Shown in pieces: positions 48,119 to 57,785 of a stretch of DNA of 64,000 nucleotides. The notes below the pieces were generated by a model. The model was not told the DNA's origin and did not search any database. It saw only the letters and a program-made list of their open reading frames with translations. Origin of the DNA: Flavobacteriaceae bacterium. Its GTDB lineage: Bacteria > Bacteroidota > Bacteroidia > Flavobacteriales > Flavobacteriaceae. Position 1 is the stretch's first letter, and every line of letters begins with the position of its first letter. The translations under genes were made by a program, and so were the position numbers. The DNA lies in contig JAHEKV010000004.1 of the NCBI GenBank assembly GCA_024638165.1, positions 62,001-126,000 on the forward strand. The letters run 5' to 3'.

Positions 48119-49886
48119 AATTTTTAAGCTTCCAGAACATGTAGCCAATCAGATAGCCGCAGGGGAAGTTGTACAACGTCCGGCCTCAGTGGTTAAGGAA
48201 TTGCTTGAAAATGCGGTTGATGCGGGCTCTACAAGTATCACCTTGGTTATCAAGAAGTCAGGTAAGGAATTGATTAGTGTTATTGATAATGGGGTAGGTA
48301 TTGATAAAGAACAGTTAGAATTGGCCTTTGAGCGTCATGCGACTTCTAAAATTCGATCTGCAGAAGATTTATTTACCTTAAGTACAAAGGGGTTTAGGGG
48401 AGAAGCTTTAGCAAGTATTGCAGCCATTGCTCAAGTTAACTGTAAAAGTAGGGTTCAAGGTTCAGAGGAAGCTTTTGAATATACGAATCATGGCGGACAG
48501 TCTTACGATATCAAGGAAGTTGTCGCTGAGGTAGGTACCACTATTTCTGTAAAACATCTTTTTTTCAATATACCGGCTCGTAGAAACTTTTTGAAGTCGA
48601 ACTCAGTAGAATTGAAGCATTGCATTGATGAATTTCAGCGGGTAGCGCTTATTCATACCAATATTCATTGGAAAATGTATTCTGATGATCAGGTCTTATT
48701 TGACCTACCGACCTCCAATTTATTACAACGCATTGGCCATGTTTTTGGATCGAAATACCCTGAGCGTGTTGTGCCCATAAAAGAGGCCACCGAAGTGGTT
48801 AAAATTTCAGGCTACGTTCAAAAACCCGAATTTGCCAAAAAGTCGCGACAAGAACAGTTCTTTTTTGTCAATGGTCGCTATGTACGTCATTCCTATTTGC
48901 ACAAGGCAGTGATTAAGGCCTATGAGGGTCTTTTAAATAATGATTACCAACCCGGATACTTTATTTTTCTGGAGGTAGACCCTTCGATGGTAGATGTTAA
49001 TATACATCCGACCAAAACAGAAATAAAACTGGTTGATGAGTTCGAGATTTTCACTCTTTTACAGGCTACTGTTCGCCATAGTTTGGGACAATTCAGAGTC
49101 AATGCAAGTATCGATTTTGATCTCAATCCAGATTATCAGGTAGATTACCGATCTGAACGGTCGTCTTCTCCTAGCCGCATGCCGAAAATTCAAGTAGATC
49201 CCAGCTTCAACCCATTTGTGTCCGTAGATGCTAACGACGCTTTAGGATTTAGCCAACTCGTGGTAGAAACTGAGGCCAAGCAGGCCACCTTTTCTGACGA
49301 TTTTGAAGGAGACGCAATAAGCTTTGAGTCTTCACATTCACCTATTCAACTCGACACGAAATATCTCGTAATCGCTAGGGATACCCAACTAGTATTAATC
49401 GATCAATATAGAGCTCATCAGCGCGTGATTTACGAGCAATTATTGGCGGCAATGACCGTTGAGGTATCTAACTCTCAGCAATGGTTGTTTTCTGAAGAGA
49501 TTGAGTTAAACCCTTCGGAGCGTAATCAGTTCTCACAAATTGAAGATCAGTTAAGAGATTTGGGCTTTGCCATGAGTTTAACAGATCATCAACTTACCTT
49601 AAGTGGTGGTCCTGAATTTCTAGACACTCCTAATGCTCTTAAGCTTTTCAAGGAGCTTCTTAATCTTTCACAGGATAAATATTCTTTAGAGAGCTTTTCT
49701 ACTGCCGAGTTATCGGCTAGAATTTTATCTCGAAATATGGCGATTCGATCGGGGGTGAAGCTCTCGCCTGAACAAATGAGAAAACTTTTAGAAGATCTAA
49801 ATTTGTGTAAGGAACGCGAGTGGTCGCCAGATCAGAAACTAATTTTTAGGTTGATCGATGTTCAAGAAATTGCACGTAAATTCTAG
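48111..49886 (+). CDS. mutL: DNA mismatch repair endonuclease/ATPase MutL
   Basis: ANQIAAGEVVQRPASVVKELLENAVDAGST; TKGFRGEALASIAAIAQV. Confidence 0.96.
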   Translation: MPEIFKLPEHVANQIAAGEVVQRPASVVKELLENAVDAGSTSITLVIKKSGKELISVIDNGVGIDKEQLELAFERHATSKIRSAEDLFTLSTKGFRGEALASIAAIAQVNCKSRVQGSEEAFEYTNHGGQSYDIKEVVAEVGTTISVKHLFFNIPARRNFLKSNSVELKHCIDEFQRVALIHTNIHWKMYSDDQVLFDLPTSNLLQRIGHVFGSKYPERVVPIKEATEVVKISGYVQKPEFAKKSRQEQFFFVNGRYVRHSYLHKAVIKAYEGLLNNDYQPGYFIFLEVDPSMVDVNIHPTKTEIKLVDEFEIFTLLQATVRHSLGQFRVNASIDFDLNPDYQVDYRSERSSSPSRMPKIQVDPSFNPFVSVDANDALGFSQLVVETEAKQATFSDDFEGDAISFESSHSPIQLDTKYLVIARDTQLVLIDQYRAHQRVIYEQLLAAMTVEVSNSQQWLFSEEIELNPSERNQFSQIEDQLRDLGFAMSLTDHQLTLSGGPEFLDTPNALKLFKELLNLSQDKYSLESFSTAELSARILSRNMAIRSGVKLSPEQMRKLLEDLNLCKEREWSPDQKLIFRLIDVQEIARKF

Positions 49887-49889
49887 GCT

Positions 49890-50633
49890 ATGCTACAACA
49901 AATGACTCCCGCTGTACGTGGAATACTTATCGCTAATGTGTTGTTCTTTATACTGACTCTGGGCTTAGGTGACTTTATGTATGGTAGATTCTCCCTTTGG
50001 TTTATGGAGAATCCCAGATTTGGGTTTTGGCAATTTGCTACCCATATGTTCATGCATGGAGGTTTTGCTCATATACTCTTTAATATGTATGCGGTTGTAG
50101 CCTTCGGAACACCGCTTGAACGTCAATGGGGCCAAGAAAAATTCATTTTCTTTTTCTTCTCTGCTGGCTTAGGTGCCGCATTTTTGCACACCGGTGTCAA
50201 TTACATTTATTTCAATAGTGCCGTTGAAGCGATTGTTGATTCAGGGATATCTAGAGTACAACTATTTGAGGCTTTGACCTCTACCTCAGGGGTAAACTTA
50301 AATTATATTGAACGTGGTGTTTCTTACGAAATAGCAGAGCAATTGAGGTCTACGTTTTATACCCCGGCTGTCGGTGCTTCGGGGGCCGTTTACGGTGTTT
50401 TAGTAGCCTTCGCCTTTATGTATCCCAATGCTCGTTTGATGCTACTATTTCTGCCTTTTCCTATTAAAGCGAAATACTTTGTACCCCTCATCATTCTAGG
50501 GGATCTTTATTTTGGAATCACCAATCAAAATACTGGTATCGCTCACTTTGCTCACATTGGTGGTGCATTATTAGGCTATATTATGATGTGGTACTGGAGT
50601 CGAAATTCATTTAACAATCATCGTTGGAACTAA
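49890..50633 (+). CDS. rhomboid family intramembrane serine protease (copy 1)
   Basis: HMFMHGGFAHILFNMYAVVAFG, VGASGAVYGVL (catalytic Ser), IAHFAHIGGALLGY (catalytic His). Confidence 0.93.
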   Translation: MLQQMTPAVRGILIANVLFFILTLGLGDFMYGRFSLWFMENPRFGFWQFATHMFMHGGFAHILFNMYAVVAFGTPLERQWGQEKFIFFFFSAGLGAAFLHTGVNYIYFNSAVEAIVDSGISRVQLFEALTSTSGVNLNYIERGVSYEIAEQLRSTFYTPAVGASGAVYGVLVAFAFMYPNARLMLLFLPFPIKAKYFVPLIILGDLYFGITNQNTGIAHFAHIGGALLGYIMMWYWSRNSFNNHRWN

Positions 50634-51457
50634 TGGAAAACCTGCGCTACCGATGGAGTTTGATGAGTAGCTTTGATCGCTTTATTGCGATTCAAGTACT
50701 GGTTTTTTTGGTGATCTCGATTTTAGGTTTGATTGGATTGCCTTTAGATCGCTGGTTGGTTTTAAGCTCGTCTTTAACAACCTTATTATTTCAGCCTTGG
50801 AGCCTAATCACTTATAGTTTTATTCATGCTGATCTTTGGCACCTGATATTCAACATGCTCTGGCTCTACACCGCAAGTCGTTATTTTTTAACCTTATTCG
50901 ACACTGCCCGTTTATTTACCGTTTATTTCTTAGGCGTATTTTTCGCAGGACTTACTTTTTTATTCTCCTACGCACTTTTTCTATCCTCTAACGCCTATTT
51001 AGTTGGGTCTTCAGCTGGAGTGATGGCAGTGCTCATATTTATTGCTACCTATACTCCTAATCAGCCCATAAGAATCTTTATTTTCAATATTAAGTTGTGG
51101 CAGCTCGGAGCCTTTTTTGTCGTGATTGATTTATTACAACTAACCTCGGGCGTGAATTTTGGTGGTCGTCTAGCCCACCTCGTCGGGGCAGGAATTGGTT
51201 ATTTTATGGCGAGCCAGTTATTAAAAGGAGTGGAAATTGCTGATGGTTTACAGAATTATTTCAGACAAGGATTTCGATTCAATTTTACTCGTAAAAAGCG
51301 ATCTTTTAAGGTTTACAAAAACAAAAAGAAAACTAGCGCTGAGCCTCTATCAGATCAAGAGAAGATTGATTCCATTCTCGATAAAATCAGTGCGTCAGGA
51401 TATGAAAGCCTTTCTGCCGAGGAAAAAGAATACCTCTTTAAAAAGGGGCAGAAATAG
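50624..51457 (+). CDS. rhomboid family protein (copy 2) with basic C-terminal extension
   Basis: YSFIHADLWHLIFNMLWLY, LVGSSAGVMAVLIF, GGRLAHLVGAGIGYFMA; C-terminal tail with LDKISASGYESLSAEEKEYLFKKG. Confidence 0.9.
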   Translation: MELMENLRYRWSLMSSFDRFIAIQVLVFLVISILGLIGLPLDRWLVLSSSLTTLLFQPWSLITYSFIHADLWHLIFNMLWLYTASRYFLTLFDTARLFTVYFLGVFFAGLTFLFSYALFLSSNAYLVGSSAGVMAVLIFIATYTPNQPIRIFIFNIKLWQLGAFFVVIDLLQLTSGVNFGGRLAHLVGAGIGYFMASQLLKGVEIADGLQNYFRQGFRFNFTRKKRSFKVYKNKKKTSAEPLSDQEKIDSILDKISASGYESLSAEEKEYLFKKGQK

Positions 51458-52085
51458 AAATTTGCCTTAAATAGTCTAGTCCATGTCTAGGGCCTAGATT
51501 AAACAATAGATCAATAGCCGACAGATTGCTGAGAAACCCTGTACGCTCTTCAAATACCTGTGGATACCCTTTTTCTTCTATTACTTCTGTATTGCCCTTA
51601 CATAAGACCAAATGACGAAGATCTAACACTTCTGAGGTTGATTCGATTTTTTGATACGATTCAGTATATCGATCAGGGAATGCGATTCTAAATTGATCAC
51701 AGAGATACTTGGTGATTTTGAGGTTGTGCTCAAATAGATCTACTGCACTGCTATCAAACAACTCTTTGAACTCTCTCTCAAAAAATTCAAAATAAGGGGA
51801 TGTTCTATAAGCGGTAGTAATACTCTTCAAATGTTGTTTATTCCAATCAAAAACTCCTTCACTTCTAACTTCACTGTAGCGCTGTCGAATGTTCTTCTGA
51901 TGCTTTACAGGCAAGCTAAGATTTAGTTTTCCTTGGTCTGTAGCTATCGAGCATCTGCTTCGAAAGGTTTGCTTTTGAAAATTATCGTGTTTTTCAAAAA
52001 CAATCTTATCTCCGTATTTAGCTATTGCGGCAAGACTTTGGGTAGTGAGAAAATAGGAGGGATGCAGAAGTACAGCTTTCAACAT
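51438..52085 (-). CDS. WbqC family protein
   Basis: HPSYFLTTQSLAAIAKYGDKIVFEKHDNFQKQTFRSRCSIATDQGKLNLSLPV. Confidence 0.88.
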   Translation of the reverse strand: MLKAVLLHPSYFLTTQSLAAIAKYGDKIVFEKHDNFQKQTFRSRCSIATDQGKLNLSLPVKHQKNIRQRYSEVRSEGVFDWNKQHLKSITTAYRTSPYFEFFEREFKELFDSSAVDLFEHNLKITKYLCDQFRIAFPDRYTESYQKIESTSEVLDLRHLVLCKGNTEVIEEKGYPQVFEERTGFLSNLSAIDLLFNLGPRHGLDYLRQISISAPF

Positions 52086-52086
52086 G

Positions 52087-53784
52087 TTAAGCCTTTTTTC
52101 GCTTTCTCACTGCTTTAAAACCAAAATAGCCTACAAGGCCGAGTATAAACACCCATAGATAAGACTGAGGTTGCCCAGGCCCTTTTACGGTAGTAAAGAA
52201 ACGATCCCATCGCGGTTTCATTTTAAGTAAACCATCGTTGAAATGATCCCAACTCATCCAAATAAAAATAGGTTTACCTAAGATGTGGTCCTCAGGAACA
52301 AATCCCCAACTTCTGCTGTCCTCAGAGTGGTCTCGATTATCACCCATCATCCAATAGTAGTTCTTGGTTATACTTACTCGCCCGCTTGGACGACCATTTA
52401 CGACAAATTCCCCGTTTACTCGTTCTATGCTATTTCCTTCGTATTCGGTTAAAAGCTTCTTGTAGATCGGATAGTTGATTGAATTTAATTCGATTTCATC
52501 GCCTTCTTTGGGTAAGTAAATCGGTCCGAATTGATCCTCATTCCATGGGTATTGGTCGTTTTGCGGAAATATATTGTAGCCACTGACCCCTTTGGGTGTC
52601 AAATCCATAGAAACACTATCGATACTCGGATGCTGGGCTAGTAATTCTGCTCCAGCAAGAGTTAGATTAGCGGTAATCTCAGTCGATAAGGGTTCTTTAA
52701 GAGCAATTCGATTTTCTCGTAATACATTGACAGGAATACCATCACTTGTAGTATAAAGTTCAATGTTTCCTTCAGCAGTTTGATTGACCCCAATCAGGTG
52801 TGGAACAAGGGCATTGTATTGATCTTGAGTCAGGCTTTCAGCAATAAACTTTCTACTAAAGTCATCGGCATCGGCTTGGGTCAATAGGTTAGGAGATACT
52901 CCTTTTGAACTGTAGACTTTATGATTGTACATGGGTTTTGCACGCTCATCAAGTTCAAGCTGAACCCCATTGATATAAACAAAACCATCAATGATCTCTA
53001 ACGTATCTCCAGGTGTACCCACGCAACGCTTAACGTAATTTGATTTTTTATCTATGGGCTTTTTGACCCCTTTTTCTTTCACAAAGAATTGTCTGACGGT
53101 ATCGGCTGGCCAGTTAAATACAACGATATCATTCTTTTTAACCTTTTCAATTCCGGGTAATCTTAGATAGGGGATTTGCGGTTTTTTTAAATAAGACTTT
53201 ACCTTTAAAATAGGTAGGGTATCGTGAACCATAGGAGTGGACACAGCGGTCATAGGGATTCTAGCTCCGTAATGAAACTTACTTACGATTAGAAAATCAC
53301 CAATTCGTAGTGTACGTTCTAGTGATCCTGTTGGGATTGCATAGGGCTGCAGAAAATAGGTGTGAACCAGGGTAGCTGCTACCACTGCAAAGGTTAGTGA
53401 TGATAACCACTCACCTGTTTTGGTTTGTTCTGGTTTCTGACGATTGGTTTGAAACTCAGTGCTTGAGCTGTAGTTTAGGGGTACTAGGTAGAGCCCCAAA
53501 CTTAAGATCACCCAGAGCATTTCTATAGATTTCGGCTTCTTTTTAAAGGCGTACAAAAGATCAATCCAAAGAACTGGAAATAGGATTAGATTGATGATTG
53601 GTAAAAAGAAGAGAATCGTCCACCATTTGGGCCGCTCTAAAAAAGAGAGTGCTACTATTAGGTTGTAAACGGGTATGAATGCCTTATACCTCGCCTGACC
53701 TGCTTTTTGATAAAGTTTAAAAGTTCCTAGTCCGTGCACGAGTTGTACAGCTAAGAAGAAGATAAGCCACTGTGTTAAAGTCAT
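52087..53784 (-). CDS. lepB: signal peptidase I with large insertion
   Basis: QPYAIPTGSLERTLRIGDFLIVSKFHYG (Ser), KSNYVKRCVGTPGDTLEI (Lys), MMGDNRDHSEDSRSWGFVPEDHILGKPIFIWMS. Confidence 0.94.
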   Translation of the reverse strand: MTLTQWLIFFLAVQLVHGLGTFKLYQKAGQARYKAFIPVYNLIVALSFLERPKWWTILFFLPIINLILFPVLWIDLLYAFKKKPKSIEMLWVILSLGLYLVPLNYSSSTEFQTNRQKPEQTKTGEWLSSLTFAVVAATLVHTYFLQPYAIPTGSLERTLRIGDFLIVSKFHYGARIPMTAVSTPMVHDTLPILKVKSYLKKPQIPYLRLPGIEKVKKNDIVVFNWPADTVRQFFVKEKGVKKPIDKKSNYVKRCVGTPGDTLEIIDGFVYINGVQLELDERAKPMYNHKVYSSKGVSPNLLTQADADDFSRKFIAESLTQDQYNALVPHLIGVNQTAEGNIELYTTSDGIPVNVLRENRIALKEPLSTEITANLTLAGAELLAQHPSIDSVSMDLTPKGVSGYNIFPQNDQYPWNEDQFGPIYLPKEGDEIELNSINYPIYKKLLTEYEGNSIERVNGEFVVNGRPSGRVSITKNYYWMMGDNRDHSEDSRSWGFVPEDHILGKPIFIWMSWDHFNDGLLKMKPRWDRFFTTVKGPGQPQSYLWVFILGLVGYFGFKAVRKRKKA

Positions 53785-53786
53785 TG

Positions 53787-54482
53787 CTACAGGTTTAGTA
53801 CATCATTCATGGTAAAAATACCCTTTTTACCTACAATCCATTCGGCTGCAATTACCGATCCCAATGCAAAACCGTCGCGATTATGAGCCTCGTGACTTAA
53901 TGTGATCTCGTCGATCTCACTTTTGTAGTTTACGTGATGAGTTCCCGGGATTTCCTCTTTGCGAATGGAATAGATTGGAAGTTTTTCGGTGGAATCCCCT
54001 AATTGATATCCGTCAAATGCTCTTGCTTCTATGTGAGGTTGGGCTAGCGAAATAGCCGTTCCGCTAGGTGCATCGAGCTTATGTTTATGATGGATTTCTT
54101 CGATACTTACCTTATACTGCGAATAAGGTTTTAAGAGTTCTGCTAGTTTCTTATTTACCGCAAAGGTCAAGTTGACCCCCAAACTAAAGTTGCTTGAATA
54201 GATAAATGCAGTATTATTCTCTAGTGCCATTTCATTGGCTTTTTGTACTAGATGATCCCATCCGGTAGTACCAGAAATTACGGGAATTCCTTGACTTAGT
54301 GATAAGGCAACCAATTCAAAAGCTGAATCAGGCGTACTGAAATTGATCACAGCATCGGCACTTTCAGGAATCGATACCGGGGTATGACTCGTTGCCAAAA
54401 CAATTCGGTGACCACGCTCTTCAGCGATCTCCTGAATTCTTTTACCCATTCTTCCGTATCCAAGTAAAACGAAGTTACTCAT
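53787..54482 (-). CDS. dapB: 4-hydroxy-tetrahydrodipicolinate reductase
   Basis: VLLGYGRMGKRIQEIA, EIHHKHKLDAPSGTAISLA. Confidence 0.95.
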   Translation of the reverse strand: MSNFVLLGYGRMGKRIQEIAEERGHRIVLATSHTPVSIPESADAVINFSTPDSAFELVALSLSQGIPVISGTTGWDHLVQKANEMALENNTAFIYSSNFSLGVNLTFAVNKKLAELLKPYSQYKVSIEEIHHKHKLDAPSGTAISLAQPHIEARAFDGYQLGDSTEKLPIYSIRKEEIPGTHHVNYKSEIDEITLSHEAHNRDGFALGSVIAAEWIVGKKGIFTMNDVLNL

Positions 54483-55087
54483 AAGGTTATTTTTAGATTT
54501 AAACCGATTTCAGCCCCTATTTGAACGGGATGTTGTCTTAGTATCGGTTGAATAGAAACATTTAAATCTTCATTCATATTAAAGGGTTTTAGATGAGCGT
54601 CTACGCTTGCATCTAAAACATTCAGTAAATAAAGGCCAATGGCGATTAAGAGGGATGAGTCTCTCTGACTTTGAGCTTTTTTTTGTGCTTCTTCTAAGGC
54701 ACGGTCAGAAACATCAGGACCAATACCATCGAGGTTGACATCGTAAAATTCATCGGTAGAAAAACCAGCCGATCGTAGCTTAAATGCAGTTCGATAACGC
54801 AAGTATTCGGTTTGATTAAATTGATATACAAATACACCGGTACCTACGGCTGCCCAAGCTAACGGAACCTTCCAGTATTTTCGATTATAAAATTGACCTA
54901 AACCAGGAACCGCTGCAGATAAGAAACTTGCCCGAGAAGGAGATAATGGGTCTAGCGCTCTCTCTAATCTGCGCTGCTCACGTTCTAATTTACGTTCTTG
55001 TTTTACTTCATCTTTGGTAGTAGTGGTTTCTTGGGCATACGCTCGTCCCAAAAACAATAAAAAAATGATGAAGTAGATTCTATTCAC
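54479..55087 (-). CDS. DUF5683 domain-containing protein
   Basis: SRASFLSAAVPGLGQFYNRKYWKVPLAWAAVGTGVFVY; position after parB. Confidence 0.88.
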   Translation of the reverse strand: MNRIYFIIFLLFLGRAYAQETTTTKDEVKQERKLEREQRRLERALDPLSPSRASFLSAAVPGLGQFYNRKYWKVPLAWAAVGTGVFVYQFNQTEYLRYRTAFKLRSAGFSTDEFYDVNLDGIGPDVSDRALEEAQKKAQSQRDSSLLIAIGLYLLNVLDASVDAHLKPFNMNEDLNVSIQPILRQHPVQIGAEIGLNLKITL

Positions 55088-55955
55088 CCAAGAGTTGCTT
55101 TTTAAGCTGTATTAAATCTTTCGTAGAACTAAAAGTAATGGTGATCGAACCCGAACCACTTTGTGATGCCTTTAACTGAACCTTTCGGTTTAGTCCTTGT
55201 TCAAGATCGTCAATAGCACTCATCAATTTCTTCGAAGGACCTTTTGGTTCTGATTTTTCGTCCTTTGGAGAACCGTGTTTTTTAACCAATTCTTCGGTTG
55301 CCCTAACAGATAGTGACTTTTCAAGAACAATAACTAAAAGTTCAATCTGCGCTTCTTCATCATCTATAGCCATTAACGCCCTGCCGTGGCCCATCGATAT
55401 TTCTCTTCTTCTTAATGCGCCTTGAATTTGTGGATGAAGTCTTAGAAGTCTTAAGTAATTCGTAATGGTAGACCTTTTTTTACCTACTCTTTTACTCATT
55501 GATTCTTGAGTAAGGTCTATCTCGTCAATTAATCTTTGATAAGACAAAGCAATTTCGATAGGGTCTAAATCTTCACGCTGAATATTTTCAACTAAGGCCA
55601 TCTCAAGTGACTCCTGATCGTTGGCTTCTCTTACAAAAGCAGGGATAGACTCTAGTTTGGCCAGTTTACTGGCTCTTAATCTGCGTTCCCCTGATACCAA
55701 TTGATAGCTGCCGTCACTGATTTTACGAACAGTAATCGGCTGTATGATGCCTAACTCACTTATGGACTGTGCCAAGTCAGTTAAAGCTTCTTCATCAAAA
55801 GTAGTTCTAGGTTGGTAAGGGTTTACAGCAACTTCATCCGGATGAATAAAGGCCATCATTGGGCTATTCACCGCACTGATTGACGAGTCCTTATTGGGAT
55901 CTTGAAGTAGGGCAGATAACCCTTTTCCTAAAACAGGCTTTCGAGTTTTACTCAT
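55080..55955 (-). CDS. parB: chromosome partitioning protein ParB
   Basis: VLGKGLSALLQD; VNPYQPRTTFDEEALTDLAQSISELGIIQPITVR; LVSGERRLRASKLA. Confidence 0.96.
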   Translation of the reverse strand: MSKTRKPVLGKGLSALLQDPNKDSSISAVNSPMMAFIHPDEVAVNPYQPRTTFDEEALTDLAQSISELGIIQPITVRKISDGSYQLVSGERRLRASKLAKLESIPAFVREANDQESLEMALVENIQREDLDPIEIALSYQRLIDEIDLTQESMSKRVGKKRSTITNYLRLLRLHPQIQGALRRREISMGHGRALMAIDDEEAQIELLVIVLEKSLSVRATEELVKKHGSPKDEKSEPKGPSKKLMSAIDDLEQGLNRKVQLKASQSGSGSITITFSSTKDLIQLKKQLLGE

Positions 55956-56740
55956 GACTTCTTTTTAGATTTCTTTGCAGGCTTACGCTGCACTATTTCT
56001 TTGGCTAGGCTCAAATAATTAGCCGCTCCTTTACTGCTGGCATCATAGCTAATGATGCTTTCTCCGAAACTTGGAGCCTCACTTAGTTTTACGTTTCTCT
56101 GAATGATTGTCTCGAAAACCATGTCGCTAAAATGCTTTTTAACCTCTTCAACGACTTGATTAGAAAGACGTAGTCTCGAATCGTACATAGTGAGTAGCAT
56201 TCCTTCGATATCGAGATCTTTGTTGTATAACTTTTGGACACTTTTAATGGTATTCAAAAGTTTACCAAGCCCCTCTAGGGCATAGTATTCGCATTGGATC
56301 GGTACAATTACTGAGTCAGCAGCTGTCAGTGCGTTCAGGGTTAAAAGCCCAAGCGATGGGGCGCAATCGATGATGATATAATCGTAATCGTCTTTAACAC
56401 GGCTGATCGCCTCCTTTAGCATGTACTCCCTGCGTTTCTTCTCGATAAGCTCAATTTCAATGGCTACAAGATCAATATGAGCGGGAACGATAGATACGTT
56501 TGGTGAATTGGCAGGATAAATCACTTGGTCTACACCTGCGGTATGCTCTAACAATTGATAGGTACCTAACCCAACATTTTCTATATCTATACCAAGACCC
56601 GATGAGGCATTCGCCTGCGGATCGGCATCAATTAGTAAAACTTTTTGTTCTAATGCCCCTAAAGCCGCAGAAAGATTGACTGAAGAGGTAGTCTTACCTA
56701 CACCACCTTTTTGGTTAGCAATAGCAATGATTTTTCCCAT
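55952..56740 (-). CDS. parA: chromosome partitioning ATPase ParA/Soj
   Basis: IIAIANQKGGVGKTTSSVNLSAALG; DADPQANASSGLGI. Confidence 0.96.
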   Translation of the reverse strand: MGKIIAIANQKGGVGKTTSSVNLSAALGALEQKVLLIDADPQANASSGLGIDIENVGLGTYQLLEHTAGVDQVIYPANSPNVSIVPAHIDLVAIEIELIEKKRREYMLKEAISRVKDDYDYIIIDCAPSLGLLTLNALTAADSVIVPIQCEYYALEGLGKLLNTIKSVQKLYNKDLDIEGMLLTMYDSRLRLSNQVVEEVKKHFSDMVFETIIQRNVKLSEAPSFGESIISYDASSKGAANYLSLAKEIVQRKPAKKSKKKS

Positions 56741-56822
56741 GATACTTATAAAGAAGGTCTAAAATACAATTTTAGAAATGTAGCTAAAAACCTTTCTTGA
56801 AATTGTTGAAAATTGAGGGGTA

Positions 56823-57146
56823 TTATTGGTCTTTTGGTAGGCTGTCTCTCATTTCAATGATGAAAATATCCTCGTTGTTTTTTTTGAAAAAATAGCGCTC
56901 TCTGGCAAAGCGTTCCTTTTCAATGGAATCTGTGAATTTTTTTAAAAGTGCCTTATCTCTTGCTATTTCAGATTCTAAATAGGTCTTTTCTTGCTCTAAG
57001 TCTTTGATTTCGCTGCTAAGTTGCCATTGAATTAGAACAGAGTTCGAGTCAAAGAAAAGCATCCAAACGATGAAGAAACTAGTTATTAGTAGGTAAATAT
57101 TCTTGAATTGGCCCAGCCATGTTGGAAACTTCGTCTTTTTCATCAC
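56823..57146 (-). CDS. septum formation initiator family (FtsB/DivIC-like) protein
   Basis: One TM followed by coiled coil (IKDLEQEKTYLESEIARDKALLKKFTDSIEKERFARERYFFKKNNEDIFII). Confidence 0.88.
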   Translation of the reverse strand: MMKKTKFPTWLGQFKNIYLLITSFFIVWMLFFDSNSVLIQWQLSSEIKDLEQEKTYLESEIARDKALLKKFTDSIEKERFARERYFFKKNNEDIFIIEMRDSLPKDQ

Positions 57147-57748
57147 ACCATTTGCTGAACGGCTTTTATCACAAATTGAACTGAACGATCGTAGTGATGA
57201 TTATTGTTAATGATAATATCCGCCTCAGACTTAGAAGCTTCGATATAGTTCTGATGCATTGGCTTTACTTGCTCGGTATATCTTCGAAATACTTTAGTGA
57301 GTTCTTGTCCGCGTTCGGCAGTATCTCTAAGTACTCTCCTCATTAATCGGTGATCTTCATCAGTATCAATGTAAATCCAAAGGTCAACCATCGATTTTAT
57401 TTCTGGATGATTCATGAGTAGAATACCTTCTAAAAGTAGAATAGGCGTAGGGCTGATAGGATCTGTCTCGGGTTCTCTAGTTTCTTTTACAAAGCTGTAT
57501 ATAGGAGCGGGTATCGTATTCCCCTTTTTTAGCTCTTGAAGATGTTTTTCTAATAAATCGTAATCGAAGGCACTGGGATGATCAAAGTTTTGCACGCTGC
57601 GTTCTTCTGGGCTTAAATGATCCAGTGGATTATAGTACCTGTCTTGCGAGAGCACAGTAAGTTGATTCTTGTCGAATCCTTTTGCGATGGCATTGACAAT
57701 AGAACTTTTGCCGCTCCCTGACCCGCCTGTGATACCTATGATAAACAT
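57143..57748 (-). CDS. udk: uridine kinase
   Basis: IIGITGGSGSGKSSIVNAIA; SQDRYYNPLDHLSPEERSVQNFDHPSAFDYDLL. Confidence 0.95.
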   Translation of the reverse strand: MFIIGITGGSGSGKSSIVNAIAKGFDKNQLTVLSQDRYYNPLDHLSPEERSVQNFDHPSAFDYDLLEKHLQELKKGNTIPAPIYSFVKETREPETDPISPTPILLLEGILLMNHPEIKSMVDLWIYIDTDEDHRLMRRVLRDTAERGQELTKVFRRYTEQVKPMHQNYIEASKSEADIIINNNHHYDRSVQFVIKAVQQMV

Positions 57749-57785
57749 CCTTTGCTAATTAGTTTCTCAAAGTTACGAATTGCCG

